A model generated the notes under the pieces. It saw only the letters and a program-made list of their open reading frames with translations, was not told the origin of the DNA and did no database searches. Positions 52,535 to 62,475 of a DNA stretch of 64,000 bases are shown here, in pieces. The stretch is taken from positions 868,001 through 932,000 of the forward strand of contig NZ_JAGQFP010000002.1 in the NCBI RefSeq assembly GCF_019090095.1, written 5' to 3'. This stretch comes from Stutzerimonas stutzeri (GTDB lineage Bacteria > Pseudomonadota > Gammaproteobacteria > Pseudomonadales > Pseudomonadaceae). Each line of letters begins with the position of its first letter. Within the stretch, counting starts at the first letter, position 1. A program made the position numbers and the translations under genes.

Positions 52535-54046
52535 TCAGGCCGAGCGGCGGCGGAATACGCCCCAGCCGAGGAGCACCACGCAGACAGCGATCAGCGGCCA
52601 CGAGCGCCAGCGCAGGTAAGGCGTCAGCCCTTGCATCGGTGTGACCTTGCCGTATAGCACCTGCTCTTCGAACGCCGGTACCTGCTCGGTGATGCGCCCT
52701 TGCGGGTCGATCAGCACGGTGACGCCATTGTTGGTCGCTCGGATCATCCAGCGTCCGGCCTCCAGTGCGCGCGTCTGTGCCATTTGCAGGTGCTGCAGCG
52801 GGCCGATGGAGTGGCCGAACCAGGCATCGTTGCTGACGGTGAGCAGGATGTCGCTCTGCGCGGCAAGGCTGGCGGCGAACTCGGGATAGACGACCTCGTA
52901 GCAAATGAACGGTGCGATCCGATACCCCTTCGCCTGCAACAGCGGCTGCTCCGGCGTCCCCCGGGCGAAGTCGGACATCGGCAGGTCGAAGAACGCGATC
53001 AGCCCGCGCAGCAGATCCTGCAGGGGTACGTACTCGCCGAAGGGCACCAGCTTTTGTTTCAGGTAGGTGCCTTGCGCATCGCCGGTGGTCGTCAGGCCGT
53101 TGTAGTAGCGCAACTCGCCGTCGGCGTTCGGCTGGCGCACCGGTACGCCGGTGATCATGGCCGACTGCCGATCCTGGGCGAAGCGGCCCATCATCGTCAG
53201 ATAGCCCTCGGCGTGCTCCTTGAGGATAGGCACGGCGGTCTCCGGCCAGACGATGAGGTCGGCGGGGCGGCTGCGGAACGTCATGTCACGGTAGAGCAGC
53301 AGTTGCATCTCGAGCTTCTTCGGATCCCACTTGATGCTCTGTTCCACGTTCCCTTGCATGGCCGCGACGGTGAGCGGCTTGGCCTTGGCGGTCGTCCAGG
53401 CGTGCTGGCCGACCCCCAGGGCGCCGCCCCATAGCGCCACCAGGAGCAGCAGTGCCCCAATCAACGCGCCTTTCTGGGCCAGCAGGCGAGGCAGCTCCAC
53501 GAGCAGCGCCGCACTCAGCACGATCGCGAACGTCATGAGCCAGACGCCGCCCAGCGGCGCCAATCCAGCCAGTGGACCGTCAAGTTGGCTGTAACCTGCG
53601 TAGAGCCAGGGGAATCCGGTCAGGATCCAGCCGCGCAGCGCGTCGAGCGCAAGCCACAGGGCGGCGAACACCAGCGCAGCGAGCAGCGGCGCGCCGGCTG
53701 GGCGCAGCCAGCGTGACCAAAGCCAGCCGAACAGCGCGAAGAACAATGCCAGGCCGGCGACGAAACCCAGCGTCAGCGCGCCCGCCAGCGGAGGGGGGGC
53801 GCTACCGAAATCGTGAATACTGACGTAGACCCAACTGACACCCGAGGCGAACAGGCCGAAGCCGTAGCACCAGCCGCGTCCGGCTGCCTGTTTCGGTGCC
53901 AACTCACGCAAGCCCAGATAGAGCAGTCCGGCCGATACCAGGGCCAGGGGCCAGATGTCGAAGGGGGCCAGCGATAGCGTGGTCAGGGCGCCAGCGGCGA
54001 GCGCCAGCAGGTTGCCCGGCCAGCCCGAGCGGGTGATCCAGCGCAT
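52535..54046 (-). CDS. lnt: Apolipoprotein N-acyltransferase
   Basis: 503 residues: about eight transmembrane helices around a nitrilase-like domain. The catalytic triad is visible: Glu in IVWPETAVPI, Lys in YLKQKLVPFGEYVP and Cys in FICYEVVYPEF. It adds the third acyl chain to lipoproteins on the periplasmic face of the inner membrane, and several predicted lipoproteins in this window would be its clients. It follows corC on the same strand, as in E. coli (ybeY-corC-lnt). Confidence 0.95.
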   Translation of the reverse strand: MRWITRSGWPGNLLALAAGALTTLSLAPFDIWPLALVSAGLLYLGLRELAPKQAAGRGWCYGFGLFASGVSWVYVSIHDFGSAPPPLAGALTLGFVAGLALFFALFGWLWSRWLRPAGAPLLAALVFAALWLALDALRGWILTGFPWLYAGYSQLDGPLAGLAPLGGVWLMTFAIVLSAALLVELPRLLAQKGALIGALLLLVALWGGALGVGQHAWTTAKAKPLTVAAMQGNVEQSIKWDPKKLEMQLLLYRDMTFRSRPADLIVWPETAVPILKEHAEGYLTMMGRFAQDRQSAMITGVPVRQPNADGELRYYNGLTTTGDAQGTYLKQKLVPFGEYVPLQDLLRGLIAFFDLPMSDFARGTPEQPLLQAKGYRIAPFICYEVVYPEFAASLAAQSDILLTVSNDAWFGHSIGPLQHLQMAQTRALEAGRWMIRATNNGVTVLIDPQGRITEQVPAFEEQVLYGKVTPMQGLTPYLRWRSWPLIAVCVVLLGWGVFRRRSA

Positions 54047-54141
54047 GGGGTTTCCTTGAAATGCCGCCGCCGATCGATGACCGGCGGCGAGGAGGCGGAG
54101 CGGACGAGTCTACCGAAGGTTTCGGTGGGCTGGCAGGGCGC

Positions 54142-54990
54142 CTAGCTGTTTTCCGTTCGCGTACGGGTCAGGCGCAGCATGTGGACGCGACGGCTGTCGG
54201 CATTCAGCACGCGGACGCGGAAACCGTCGATTTCGGTGACCTCGTTGCGCTTGGGCAGGTGCCCGAACGTGCTCATGACCAGCCCGGCCACCGTGTCGAA
54301 CTCTTCGTCGGGAAATTCGCTGCCGAAGAACTCGTTGAAGCTGTCGATCGGGGTCAGCGCCTTGACCAGGAAATCGCCGCTGGGCAGGGGGCGGATATAG
54401 CTGTCTTCCTCGATGTCATGCTCGTCCTCGATATCGCCAACGATCTGCTCCAGCACGTCTTCGATGGTGACCAGGCCCGCCACGCCGCCGTATTCATCGA
54501 TGACGATCGCCATGTGGCTGTGGTTCGCGCGGAATTCGCGCAGCAGCACGTTAAGGCGCTTGGACTCGGGCACGAAGGTGGCCGGCCGCAGCAGGTCCTT
54601 GATATCGAATGCCTGCTGCTCGTCCTGCAGGATCAGGGGGAGCAGGTCCTTGGCCAGCAATACGCCGATCACCTCGTCGAGGCTGTCGCCGACGACCGGG
54701 TAGCGTGAATGGGCCGCGGAGATGATTGCGGGCAGGAATTCTTTCGGGGACTGGTCGGCGCGGATGCTCATCACTTGCGAGCGCGGCACCATGATGTCAC
54801 GTACCTGCAGGTCGGCGACCTGTATGGCTCCCTCGACGATCGCCAGGGCTTCGTTATCCAGCAGCTTGTTCTGATGGGCGCCGCGCAGGACGTCCAGCAG
54901 CTCCTCGCGGGTTTTCGGCTCCTGGGCAAAAGCCTGGGTGATTTTCCCAAACCAGGACTTCTGCCCGTTGCTCGATCGGTCTTCGCTCAT
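54142..54990 (-). CDS. corC: CorC/HlyC family protein with CBS pair
   Basis: 282 residues. A tandem CBS pair at about 65-190 (VRDIMVPRSQVMSIRADQSPKEFL, LRPATFVPESKRLNVLL, VIDEYGGVAGLVTIEDVLEQIVGDIEDEHD) and a C-terminal CorC_HlyC domain (GDFLVKALTPIDSFNEFF, DTVAGLVMSTFG, RVRVLNADSRRVHML). No transmembrane domain, as in CorC/YbeX. Linked to magnesium and cobalt efflux in enterics and to ribosome maturation by its neighbour YbeY. Confidence 0.93.
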   Translation of the reverse strand: MSEDRSSNGQKSWFGKITQAFAQEPKTREELLDVLRGAHQNKLLDNEALAIVEGAIQVADLQVRDIMVPRSQVMSIRADQSPKEFLPAIISAAHSRYPVVGDSLDEVIGVLLAKDLLPLILQDEQQAFDIKDLLRPATFVPESKRLNVLLREFRANHSHMAIVIDEYGGVAGLVTIEDVLEQIVGDIEDEHDIEEDSYIRPLPSGDFLVKALTPIDSFNEFFGSEFPDEEFDTVAGLVMSTFGHLPKRNEVTEIDGFRVRVLNADSRRVHMLRLTRTRTENS

Positions 54991-55028
54991 GTCTTTGACT
55001 CAATGGTCCTTGCAGTTGCCCGTCCGGG

Positions 55029-55481
55029 CTATTCGGTGGCATAGGGGTCGGCGTGACCCAGCTCTGCCAGCAGTTGACGCTCGAGGCCTTCCATTTCTTC
55101 GGCTTCCTCGTCATCGATGTGATCGTAGCCGAGCAGGTGCAGGCAACCATGAATGACCAGGTGCGCCCAGTGTGCGTGCACCGGCTTGCCTTGTTCGGCC
55201 GCCTCACGCTCGACCACCGGTACGCAGATCACCAGGTCGCCCAACAGTGGAATGTCCAGCAAGTCATCGGGTACGTCGGCGGGAAAGGACAGCACGTTGG
55301 TGGCGTAGTCCTTCTGGCGCCAGGTGCGATTGAGCTCGCGACCTTCGGCTTCGTCCACCAGGCGGATGGTCAGCTCGGAGTCAGCGGTCCGCTGGCGCAA
55401 CGCCAGCTCGCACCAGCGGTGCAGATCCGTTTCGCTAGGCACCGCGCCATTGCTGGCGCATTGAACGTCGAGCTCAATCAT
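55029..55481 (-). CDS. ybeY: Endoribonuclease YbeY
   Basis: 150 residues from ATG 55481 ([12 protein letters not shown]). The zinc site H-x3-H-x5-H is in [15 protein letters not shown], and TNVLSFPAD is the other family block. It matures 16S rRNA 3' ends and takes part in ribosome quality control. The start overlaps the phoH stop by eight bases, so it is coupled to phoH, and corC follows 38 bases later. Confidence 0.95.
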   Translation of the reverse strand: MIELDVQCASNGAVPSETDLHRWCELALRQRTADSELTIRLVDEAEGRELNRTWRQKDYATNVLSFPADVPDDLLDIPLLGDLVICVPVVEREAAEQGKPVHAHWAHLVIHGCLHLLGYDHIDDEEAEEMEGLERQLLAELGHADPYATE

Positions 55482-56481
55482 CGCGACGGTCCGCAGGGCT
55501 GCGTTTGCCCGCCTGGGGCTGACGATCTTCGAAGGCCTCGTAAGCCTCGACGATGCGCTGTACCAGGGGATGACGCACCACGTCCTTGGGCTTGAAATGG
55601 GTGAAGCTGATGCCGTTGACGTCCTTGAGCACCTCGATGACATGCGCCAGGCCGCTCTTGGTGCCGCGAGGCAGGTCGACCTGAGTGATGTCACCGGTAA
55701 TCACCGCCGTCGAGCCAAAACCGATGCGGGTGAGGAACATCTTCATCTGTTCCAGCGTGGTGTTCTGGCTTTCGTCGAGGATGATGAAGCTGTTGTTCAG
55801 CGTGCGGCCGCGCATGTAGGCCAGCGGCGCGATTTCGATCACCTGTTTTTCGATCAGGCGCGCCACGTGCTCGAAGCCGAGCATCTCGTAAAGGGCGTCA
55901 TAGAGTGGGCGCAAATAAGGGTCGATCTTCTGCGCCAGGTCGCCGGGCAGAAAGCCCAGCTTCTCGCCCGCCTCTACGGCGGGGCGTACCAGCAGAATGC
56001 GACGCACCTGTTCGCGCTCCAGCGCATCGACGGCGCACGCGACGGCCAGGTAAGTCTTGCCGGTGCCGGCCGGGCCGATGCCGAAGTTGATGTCGTTGTC
56101 GAGGATCGACTGCACATAACGCTGTTGATTGGCCCCGCGCGGGCGGATATTGCCCTTGCGCGTGCGCAGCGAGACGTTGGGCGTGGTGGACGCGTTATTC
56201 AGCTCCTCCATGGCGGACTCCTGCAGGAACAGGTGGACCATGTCCGGCGACAGTTCGGTGCTCTTGGTCTCGCGATACAGGCGGCGAAGGAGGTGTTCGG
56301 CGGCCTTGGTCACGTCGCTCGGACCGACCAGTTCGAACTGGTTGCCACGGTTACGGATTTCCAGTTCCAGGCGTTGTTCGATCAGGCGCAGATGCTCGTC
56401 GAATTGACCGCACAGGTTGGCGAAGCGGTGGGCTTCAAAGGGTTCCAGGGTGAAACGATGAGGTTCTATGGGGGCGTTCAA
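55474..56481 (-). CDS. phoH: PhoH-like ATPase (YbeZ)
   Basis: 335 residues. I place the start at TTG 56481 because similarity begins at [15 protein letters not shown]; no in-frame ATG fits and the ribosome-binding site is weak, so this is uncertain. KH-like N-terminal region, then Walker [16 protein letters not shown] and Walker [12 protein letters not shown], followed by [10 protein letters not shown]. An RNA-metabolism role with YbeY is suggested by the universal phoH-ybeY pairing. Confidence 0.93.
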   Translation of the reverse strand: MNAPIEPHRFTLEPFEAHRFANLCGQFDEHLRLIEQRLELEIRNRGNQFELVGPSDVTKAAEHLLRRLYRETKSTELSPDMVHLFLQESAMEELNNASTTPNVSLRTRKGNIRPRGANQQRYVQSILDNDINFGIGPAGTGKTYLAVACAVDALEREQVRRILLVRPAVEAGEKLGFLPGDLAQKIDPYLRPLYDALYEMLGFEHVARLIEKQVIEIAPLAYMRGRTLNNSFIILDESQNTTLEQMKMFLTRIGFGSTAVITGDITQVDLPRGTKSGLAHVIEVLKDVNGISFTHFKPKDVVRHPLVQRIVEAYEAFEDRQPQAGKRSPADRRDD

Positions 56482-56623
56482 GGGATTTTGATTGACCTGC
56501 TCTGCAATAAGGTTCGATGAGAATAGCGCCGTGCGGCGAAAAAAGCAGCGGCGCGCCGGCCTTAGCATCCGTGGCAAGCGCGCGGCCGCTAACTCAATGA
56601 CGATCGGCCGCGGCGCCGTCCGC

Positions 56624-57964
56624 TCAGCTCGCCGCTTGGTCGAGCAGCGAACCACGCAATGAGTGTGGCAGGGCATCGTCGATATGCACGTCGACGAACT
56701 GGCCGATCAGCCGGGGATTGTCGCAGCGGAAATTGACGATCCGGTTGTGCTCGGTGCGGCCCTGCAGCATGCCTGGGTCTTTCTTAGAGTAGTCGGTGAC
56801 GAGGATGCGCTGCGTGGTGCCCGCCATCCGTCGGCTGTTTTCGAAGCCCTGTTGGTTGATGCGCTGCTGCAGGATCGCCAGGCGCTGCTTCTTCACTTCC
56901 TCGGGGGTCTCGTCGACCAGATCCGCCGCCGGCGTGCCAGGGCGTGCGCTGTAGACGAAGGAGTAGGAAAAGTCGAAACCGACGTCCTCGATCAGCTTCA
57001 TGGTCTGCTCGAAGTCTTTGTCGGTTTCTCCCGGGAAGCCGACGATGAAGTCCGAACTGATCAGGATGTCCGGCACCGCCGCCTTGAGCTTGCGGATGCG
57101 CGACTTGTATTCCAGGGCCGTATGGTTGCGCTTCATCGCCGCGAGGATGCGATCGGAGCCTGCCTGCACCGGCAGATGAAGGTATTTCACCAGTTCCGGC
57201 ACTTCGGCGTGGGCCTGGATCAACGCGTCGGAGAACTCCAGTGGGTGGCTGGTGGTGTAGCGGATGCGGTCGATGCCATCGACGGCGGCGACCACGCGGA
57301 TCAGCTCGGCCAGGTCGGCCGTACGCCCATCATGGGTGGCGCCGCGATAGCCGTTGACGTTCTGCCCGAGCAGGGTGACCTCGCGGACGCCGTTTTCAGC
57401 CAGGTGAACGACCTCGGCGAGGACGTCGTCGAACGGCCGGCTGACTTCTTCGCCCCGGGTGTAGGGCACGACGCAGAAGGTGCAGTATTTGCTGCAGCCT
57501 TCCATGACCGAAACGAAGGCGGTGGGGCCGTCGACGCGTGGCTCGGGTAGGCGGTCGAACTTCTCGATCTCGGGAAAGGAAATATCGACCTGCGGCTGTT
57601 TCGTGGTGCGTGCCGCGTCGATCATTTCGGGCAGCCGATGCAGGGTTTGCGGGCCGAACACCACGTCGACATAGGGCGCACGATCGCGGATCGCCGCACC
57701 TTCCTGGCTCGCCACGCAGCCGCCGACGCCAATGACCAGCTGTGGGTTGTCCTGCTTCAATTCACGCCAGCGACCCAGTTGCGAAAAGACCTTCTCCTGG
57801 GCTTTTTCACGGATCGAGCAGGTATTGAGCAGGATCACGTCGGCTTCTGCCGGGTTGGAGGTGATCTCGAGAGGCTGTTGCTCGCCCAGCAGGTCCACCA
57901 TGCGCGAGCTGTCGTACTCGTTCATCTGGCAGCCATGGGTTTCGATATAGAGCTTGCGGGTCAT
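56624..57964 (-). CDS. miaB: tRNA-2-methylthio-N6-dimethylallyladenosine synthase
   Basis: 446 residues. Radical SAM methylthiotransferase: N-terminal UPF0004 domain with cluster cysteines in [16 protein letters not shown] and VGGCVAS, the SAM cluster motif in [15 protein letters not shown], and a C-terminal TRAM domain. It converts i6A37 to ms2i6A37 in tRNAs reading UNN codons. It lies upstream of phoH-ybeY-corC-lnt on the same strand and has its own likely promoter. Confidence 0.96.
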   Translation of the reverse strand: MTRKLYIETHGCQMNEYDSSRMVDLLGEQQPLEITSNPAEADVILLNTCSIREKAQEKVFSQLGRWRELKQDNPQLVIGVGGCVASQEGAAIRDRAPYVDVVFGPQTLHRLPEMIDAARTTKQPQVDISFPEIEKFDRLPEPRVDGPTAFVSVMEGCSKYCTFCVVPYTRGEEVSRPFDDVLAEVVHLAENGVREVTLLGQNVNGYRGATHDGRTADLAELIRVVAAVDGIDRIRYTTSHPLEFSDALIQAHAEVPELVKYLHLPVQAGSDRILAAMKRNHTALEYKSRIRKLKAAVPDILISSDFIVGFPGETDKDFEQTMKLIEDVGFDFSYSFVYSARPGTPAADLVDETPEEVKKQRLAILQQRINQQGFENSRRMAGTTQRILVTDYSKKDPGMLQGRTEHNRIVNFRCDNPRLIGQFVDVHIDDALPHSLRGSLLDQAAS

Positions 57965-57999
57965 GTTACGGGCCGGCGTTGTGCAAAAAATGACCGGCG

Positions 58000-58027
58000 A
58001 TTATACGGCCAGCAGGTGGCCGTTAAA
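58000..58027 (-). promoter_or_regulatory. Candidate sigma-70 promoter for miaB
   Basis: On the minus strand: TTTAAC (58027-58022), 16-base spacer, then a perfect TATAAT (58005-58000), 35 bases before the miaB ATG. Confidence 0.55.
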
Positions 58028-58128
58028 AGTACTGATCTCGGCGCGCAAGTCGTCAGTTTCGGGAGCGGCGCGGGTGCGCTGGGAGCCTGCATGAGCGCAG
58101 TGCGCAGGAACGGTAGCCCTGCGCGTCG

Positions 58129-58671
58129 CTACGGTCGGAACGGCTCGTTACCGTCGGCGGTCTGCAAGTCCATCAAGTAGTCGCGAAAGATCTGACCGAG
58201 CACCTGGGTGGCGATCTCCAGTTCGTCGCGGCGCATCTGTGCCGAGACGCGGTCGGCTGTGTCCAGCGCGTCTTCCTCTCCATTGACCGCCGCCATCTTC
58301 AATACCACGTAGGCCTGGACGTTGTTCGCCGGCACGCCTTCGCCGCGGAAGAACATCACGCCGAGCCGATGTTGAGCCAGGGCATGTCCCTGTAGCGACG
58401 CCTGTTCGAACCAGTGCAGTGCCTTGCTCAGCTCTCGCGGTGCGCGGCGGCCGTCGTAATAGTACTCGCCCAGTTCATAGGCGGCTTGCAGATCGCCTTC
58501 GCTGGCGGCCTGTTCGCACGCGCGCAGGGCTTCGCGCATCGCTTCCGGGACGGTGTTGAGTGCGCAGCGGGACGTGGCCGGAATCAGCAGCGAGTTGCCG
58601 CCTGCGCTGGCCAGCAGGGGCGTGAGAAGCAGCAGGCAGCCTAGGGCGAGGCTGCGGCCGGTGCGAGTCAT
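58129..58671 (-). CDS. Secreted Sel1-repeat protein
   Basis: 180 residues with a signal peptide (LALGCLLLLTPLLASAGG). At least two Sel1-like (TPR-type) repeats are visible: LQAAYELGEYYYDGRRAPRELSKALHWFEQAS and HALAQHRLGVMFFRGEGVP. It is a periplasmic adaptor-type protein of unknown partner. It is followed by miaB, 164 bases away. Confidence 0.8.
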   Translation of the reverse strand: MTRTGRSLALGCLLLLTPLLASAGGNSLLIPATSRCALNTVPEAMREALRACEQAASEGDLQAAYELGEYYYDGRRAPRELSKALHWFEQASLQGHALAQHRLGVMFFRGEGVPANNVQAYVVLKMAAVNGEEDALDTADRVSAQMRRDELEIATQVLGQIFRDYLMDLQTADGNEPFRP

Positions 58672-58791
58672 GGATCTAAGCGCCTCGAAGAGCAGGGCGG
58701 TGACTGAAAGTCCGGCAAGAACGAGCCGACGTTCACATTATGGATAAGCCGCCGCCTGCTTACAAAGGCTTTGATGGCGTGGGCTCGGCAA

Positions 58792-59421
58792 TTATGCGGG
58801 CTCGCGTGCAGCTTCGCGAAGATTGCCCGGCAAGTTGAGCAGCAGCCAGGCGATGACCGGACAGGCCAGTGCGAGCCAAAGATTTGCGTAAGCGCCAAGC
58901 GGATTGGGCCCGATCGGCAGCCCACTCCACGGCTGCAACGCCAACAACAATGCGCCGCCAGCCGCGCCAGCGCTGGCTTGCAGACGTGCCGGCCATTGCA
59001 GCAGGCCTGCATAGATCACCAGCGCCGAGCTGAGAAGACCAAGGGTCAGTGCGTAGGGTGCGCTCCAGCCGAGCTGGCGAGCCAGCTCGAAAAAGGCGCA
59101 AAGCCCAATGACGACTCGGCCCCAGGTCGGCCGACTCCAGACCCATTTCCGGCTCAGGGTCAGCGCCACCACGCCGACCAATGGTAGCCCTAGCAGCAGC
59201 GTTGCCTGCCGCAACCAGCGCCCGGCTTCGAGGGTATCGAGGCCGAGTGACAGCCTAGCCACGGCACAGGCGCCCGTGCCGGCCGCCAGACTGAACGCGA
59301 GCAGGGCGCAGAACAGGGCCGGCTGGTCCGGTTCGCCATAACCGCGCCGCGCCATGCCGATCCAGACGGCACTAGCCAGCGCGGCTGCCGTCAGGAGTGC
59401 GGCTTGCAGCAGCTCGGGCAT
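58792..59421 (-). CDS. Unknown multi-pass membrane protein coupled to hemL
   Basis: 209 residues, about six hydrophobic helices (LLQAALLTAAALASAVWIGMA, ALFCALLAFSLAAGTGACAVA, LLLGLPLVGVVALTL and others). I do not recognise the family. Its ATG shares one base with the hemL stop (TGATG), so it is probably translated by re-initiation after hemL. A link to heme or thiamine metabolism is suggested only by this position. Confidence 0.65.
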   Translation of the reverse strand: MPELLQAALLTAAALASAVWIGMARRGYGEPDQPALFCALLAFSLAAGTGACAVARLSLGLDTLEAGRWLRQATLLLGLPLVGVVALTLSRKWVWSRPTWGRVVIGLCAFFELARQLGWSAPYALTLGLLSSALVIYAGLLQWPARLQASAGAAGGALLLALQPWSGLPIGPNPLGAYANLWLALACPVIAWLLLNLPGNLREAAREPA

Positions 59422-60710
59422 CAGCCTGCCTGCAGCTGGGCGAATGCCCGCTCGGCGGCGTCGAGGGTCAGCTGCAGTTCCTTGTCGCCGTGTACGATGG
59501 AGGTGAAGCCAGCTTCGAACGCACTGGGCGCCAGATACACGCCGCCTTCGAGCATCAGGTGGAAGAAGCGCTTGAAGCGCTCGGCATCGCTGGCCATGAC
59601 GTCATCGAAGGTGACGATATCGTTCGCCTCGCTGAAATACAGACCGAACATGCCGCCGACCTGGGTCGTGACGAACGGGATGCCGGCGGCCTTGGCGCGA
59701 GCCTTGAGCCCGTCGAGCATGCGTGTGGTGTAGGCGCTGAGTTCGTCGTGGAAGCCCGGGCGGTTGATCAAGCGCAGCGTGGTCAGGCCAGCGGCCATGG
59801 CCAACGGGTTGCCCGACAGCGTGCCCGCCTGATAGACCGGGCCCAGTGGGGCGATGCGCTCCATGATGGCGCGCTTGCCGCCGAAGCAGCCAACCGGCAT
59901 GCCGCCGCCGATGATCTTGCCGAAGGTGGTCAGGTCCGGCGTCACGCCGTAGTAGGCCTGGGCGCCGCCGAGCGCGACGCGGAATCCGGTCATCACCTCG
60001 TCGAATATCAGCACCACGCCATGCTTGTCGCACAGTGCACGCAGGCCTTGCAGGTATCCCGGCGCTGGCGGCACGCAGTTCATGTTACCGGCGACGGGCT
60101 CGACGATGATGCACGCAACTTCATCGCCGACTTCGCTGAGCATCTGCTCGACAGCGGCCAGGTCGTTGAACGGCAGGGTCAGCGTGTGCTTGGCAAAGGC
60201 GGCGGGGACGCCGGCCGAACTCGGCACGCCTTGGGTCAGCGCGCCGGAACCCGCTTTGACCAGCAGGCTGTCGGAGTGCCCGTGGTAGCAGCCTTCGAAC
60301 TTGATGATGCTGTCACGGCCGGTGTAGCCGCGGGCCAGGCGAATGGCGCTCATGGTGGCTTCGGTACCGGAGCTGACCATGCGCATCATTTCCATCGATG
60401 GCACCAGGCTGCAGACCAGTTCTGCCATCTCGGTTTCCATGGCGGTCGGAGCGCCGTAGGACAGGCCATGCTGGAGCTGGCGGCGGACCGCCTCGAGCAC
60501 CTCGGGATGGCTGTGGCCGAGAATCATCGGACCCCAGGAGCCGACGTAGTCGACGTAGCGCTTGTCGTCTTCGTCGGTGACGTAGGCGCCTTCGGCGTGC
60601 TTGAGAAACAGTGGGGTGCCGCCAACGCTGCGGAAGGCGCGGACGGGGGAGTTCACACCGCCGGGGATGTGGGTCTGGGCGCTGGCGAAGAGGGTTTCGG
60701 AACGGGACAT
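59421..60710 (-). CDS. hemL: Glutamate-1-semialdehyde 2,1-aminomutase
   Basis: 429 residues from ATG 60710 ([26 protein letters not shown]). PLP-dependent class III aminotransferase fold; the cofactor Lys lies in [13 protein letters not shown], and [14 protein letters not shown] is another signature. It makes 5-aminolevulinate from glutamate-1-semialdehyde in the C5 route to heme. It follows thiE on the same strand after 69 bases. The open frame extends 15 codons upstream but the family start is at MSRSE. Confidence 0.96.
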   Translation of the reverse strand: MSRSETLFASAQTHIPGGVNSPVRAFRSVGGTPLFLKHAEGAYVTDEDDKRYVDYVGSWGPMILGHSHPEVLEAVRRQLQHGLSYGAPTAMETEMAELVCSLVPSMEMMRMVSSGTEATMSAIRLARGYTGRDSIIKFEGCYHGHSDSLLVKAGSGALTQGVPSSAGVPAAFAKHTLTLPFNDLAAVEQMLSEVGDEVACIIVEPVAGNMNCVPPAPGYLQGLRALCDKHGVVLIFDEVMTGFRVALGGAQAYYGVTPDLTTFGKIIGGGMPVGCFGGKRAIMERIAPLGPVYQAGTLSGNPLAMAAGLTTLRLINRPGFHDELSAYTTRMLDGLKARAKAAGIPFVTTQVGGMFGLYFSEANDIVTFDDVMASDAERFKRFFHLMLEGGVYLAPSAFEAGFTSIVHGDKELQLTLDAAERAFAQLQAG

Positions 60711-60779
60711 GCGGGCCTCTCGATTGGAAATTTCAGAAAAAAGGTTGGACGCCACTGGCCGGTCTTGCCATGACCGCGA

Positions 60780-61418
60780 TCAGGGGCTGGCGAAGAGTTC
60801 GGTGAAGGCGCGCGCACGGCGTTCGACCTCGTGCGCTGATTCGGCCGCGAACAGGGCGTGGACCACCGCCACCAGGCTGGCGCCTCGGGCGATCAGGTCT
60901 GGCGCGTTGGCCAGGGTCACGCCGCCGATCACCACGATCGGCAGGCTGAAGCGTTGGCGTGCCTGCTCGAGCATTGCCGGGGTGGCGGCTGGCGCGCCGG
61001 GTTTGGTATTGGAATCGAAGAAGCGGCCAAACGCGATGTAGCTGGCGCCCTGTGCGACCGCCTGTTCCGCCAGGTCCAGGCGCGCATGGCAGGTCGCGCC
61101 GATGATGGCGCGAGGGCCGAGCAAGGCGCGAGCGGCCGACAGCGAGCCGTCTTCCTGCCCCAGGTGCAGGCCTGCGCCCAGACGAGCCGCCAGCTCGGCG
61201 TCGTCATTGATGATCAGCTGGGCCCCGTAGCGCTCGCAGAGCCCTAGCAGTGCTTCAGCTTCACGCAGGCGGCGCCTGTCGTCGTCGGATTTGTCGCGGT
61301 ATTGCAGCAGGCGCGCGCCACCGGCCAATGCCGCCTCGGCGTAGGGCAGCAGGCGGCCATCGGCCAGCAACGTGCTGTCGGTGATGGCGTAGAGTCCGCG
61401 CAGCTTGGCATCTCTCAT
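60780..61418 (-). CDS. thiE: Thiamine-phosphate synthase
   Basis: 212 residues from ATG 61418; GGAG is eight bases upstream, and the in-frame TTG at 61424 is too close to it. TIM-barrel enzyme joining HMP-PP and thiazole phosphate: [46 protein letters not shown] and [10 protein letters not shown] are the active-site and phosphate-binding blocks. It follows thiD by 14 bases and is surely cotranscribed with it. Confidence 0.96.
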   Translation of the reverse strand: MRDAKLRGLYAITDSTLLADGRLLPYAEAALAGGARLLQYRDKSDDDRRRLREAEALLGLCERYGAQLIINDDAELAARLGAGLHLGQEDGSLSAARALLGPRAIIGATCHARLDLAEQAVAQGASYIAFGRFFDSNTKPGAPAATPAMLEQARQRFSLPIVVIGGVTLANAPDLIARGASLVAVVHALFAAESAHEVERRARAFTELFASP

Positions 61419-61432
61419 CGGCAACGCTCCGG

Positions 61433-62227
61433 TCAGGCCAGGTCCAGCGGTAGCCGGCGTGGAATGTACTGGCCACGTCCCGGCGCCTCGGCATCACGCA
61501 GGGTGCGCCAGGTATAGTCGAGCGCGGTCTTCACCGCGCTGGCCAGCTCCTCGCCGAGGGCCAGCCGGCCAGCCAGCGTGCTGGCCAGCGTGCAGCCGGA
61601 GCCGTGATAGCTGCCGGGCAGGCGCTGACAGCTGAAGTCGTAGCGGCTGCCGTCGCGGCAATAGAGGCGGTTATGAACCTCCGTTTCGTCGCCATGCCCG
61701 CCGGTAATCAGCAGATAACGGATGAAGGGCAGCAGCTTCTCCGCGCATTCGTCTGCGCTGCCATTCGGCAGTTCGGCAAGAATCCGCGCTTCCGGCAGGT
61801 TAGGCGTGGCGATGGTGGACACCGGGAACAGCCGCTCGCGCATGGCGTAACCGACTTCGTCCTTGCCCAGGGCACCGCCACCGCCGGCGCGTAGCACTGG
61901 ATCGCAGACCAGCGGGACGCCCGGTAGCTTCTGCATGATGTCCAGCACCGTTTCAACCATCTCCACCGAGCCGAGCATGCCCAGCTTGACGGCGGCGATG
62001 GGCAGGTCGGCGATCACGGCGTTGGCCTGGGCCAGCACCCAGTTGCGATCGAGCACACGGAAATCGCTCACGTCGACGGTATCCTGCACCGTCAGCGCCG
62101 TAACGGTCGGTGCGGCATGGCAGCCTTGGGCGATCAGCGCTTCGATGTCGGCTTGCAGGCCAGCACCGCCGCTGGGGTCGTGGCCGGAAAGACAGAGAAC
62201 AACAGGGCGAGAGCAAGGGCCAGTCAT
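61433..62227 (-). CDS. thiD: Hydroxymethylpyrimidine/phosphomethylpyrimidine kinase
   Basis: 264 residues from ATG 62227. Ribokinase-like fold: [17 protein letters not shown] at the N terminus binds [18 protein letters not shown], and the anion-hole/catalytic motif [12 protein letters not shown] near the C terminus. It phosphorylates HMP twice and thus works with ThiE downstream and, by inference, with the CytX-type HMP permease at the other end of the window. It is divergent from the LadS-like kinase. Confidence 0.95.
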   Translation of the reverse strand: MTGPCSRPVVLCLSGHDPSGGAGLQADIEALIAQGCHAAPTVTALTVQDTVDVSDFRVLDRNWVLAQANAVIADLPIAAVKLGMLGSVEMVETVLDIMQKLPGVPLVCDPVLRAGGGGALGKDEVGYAMRERLFPVSTIATPNLPEARILAELPNGSADECAEKLLPFIRYLLITGGHGDETEVHNRLYCRDGSRYDFSCQRLPGSYHGSGCTLASTLAGRLALGEELASAVKTALDYTWRTLRDAEAPGRGQYIPRRLPLDLA

Positions 62228-62475
62228 CAACGAATTCCCCGAATGCATGGCATGATGGAGTGGCCGGGGCTAGGCACAGCCAGATTTCAGGCGTGCGAGC
62301 TTATCACCATTCGTCCTGGCCAGCTCGGCAGGCGAATTGCCATATCCATTCATCGTGACGTTGCATAACCTGAGGTGTATGCGCGCGTCGACATGCTAAA
62401 GTGCCACCATTTTTCGGGTCGCAAACGCTCAAGAATTTTGTTTTTTCTGACGCGGGTCGGCAGGTCTCATACGCC

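Noticed and set aside
59397..60773. 458-codon open frame on the plus strand
   Set aside because: Antisense to hemL; composition is that of a mirror frame.
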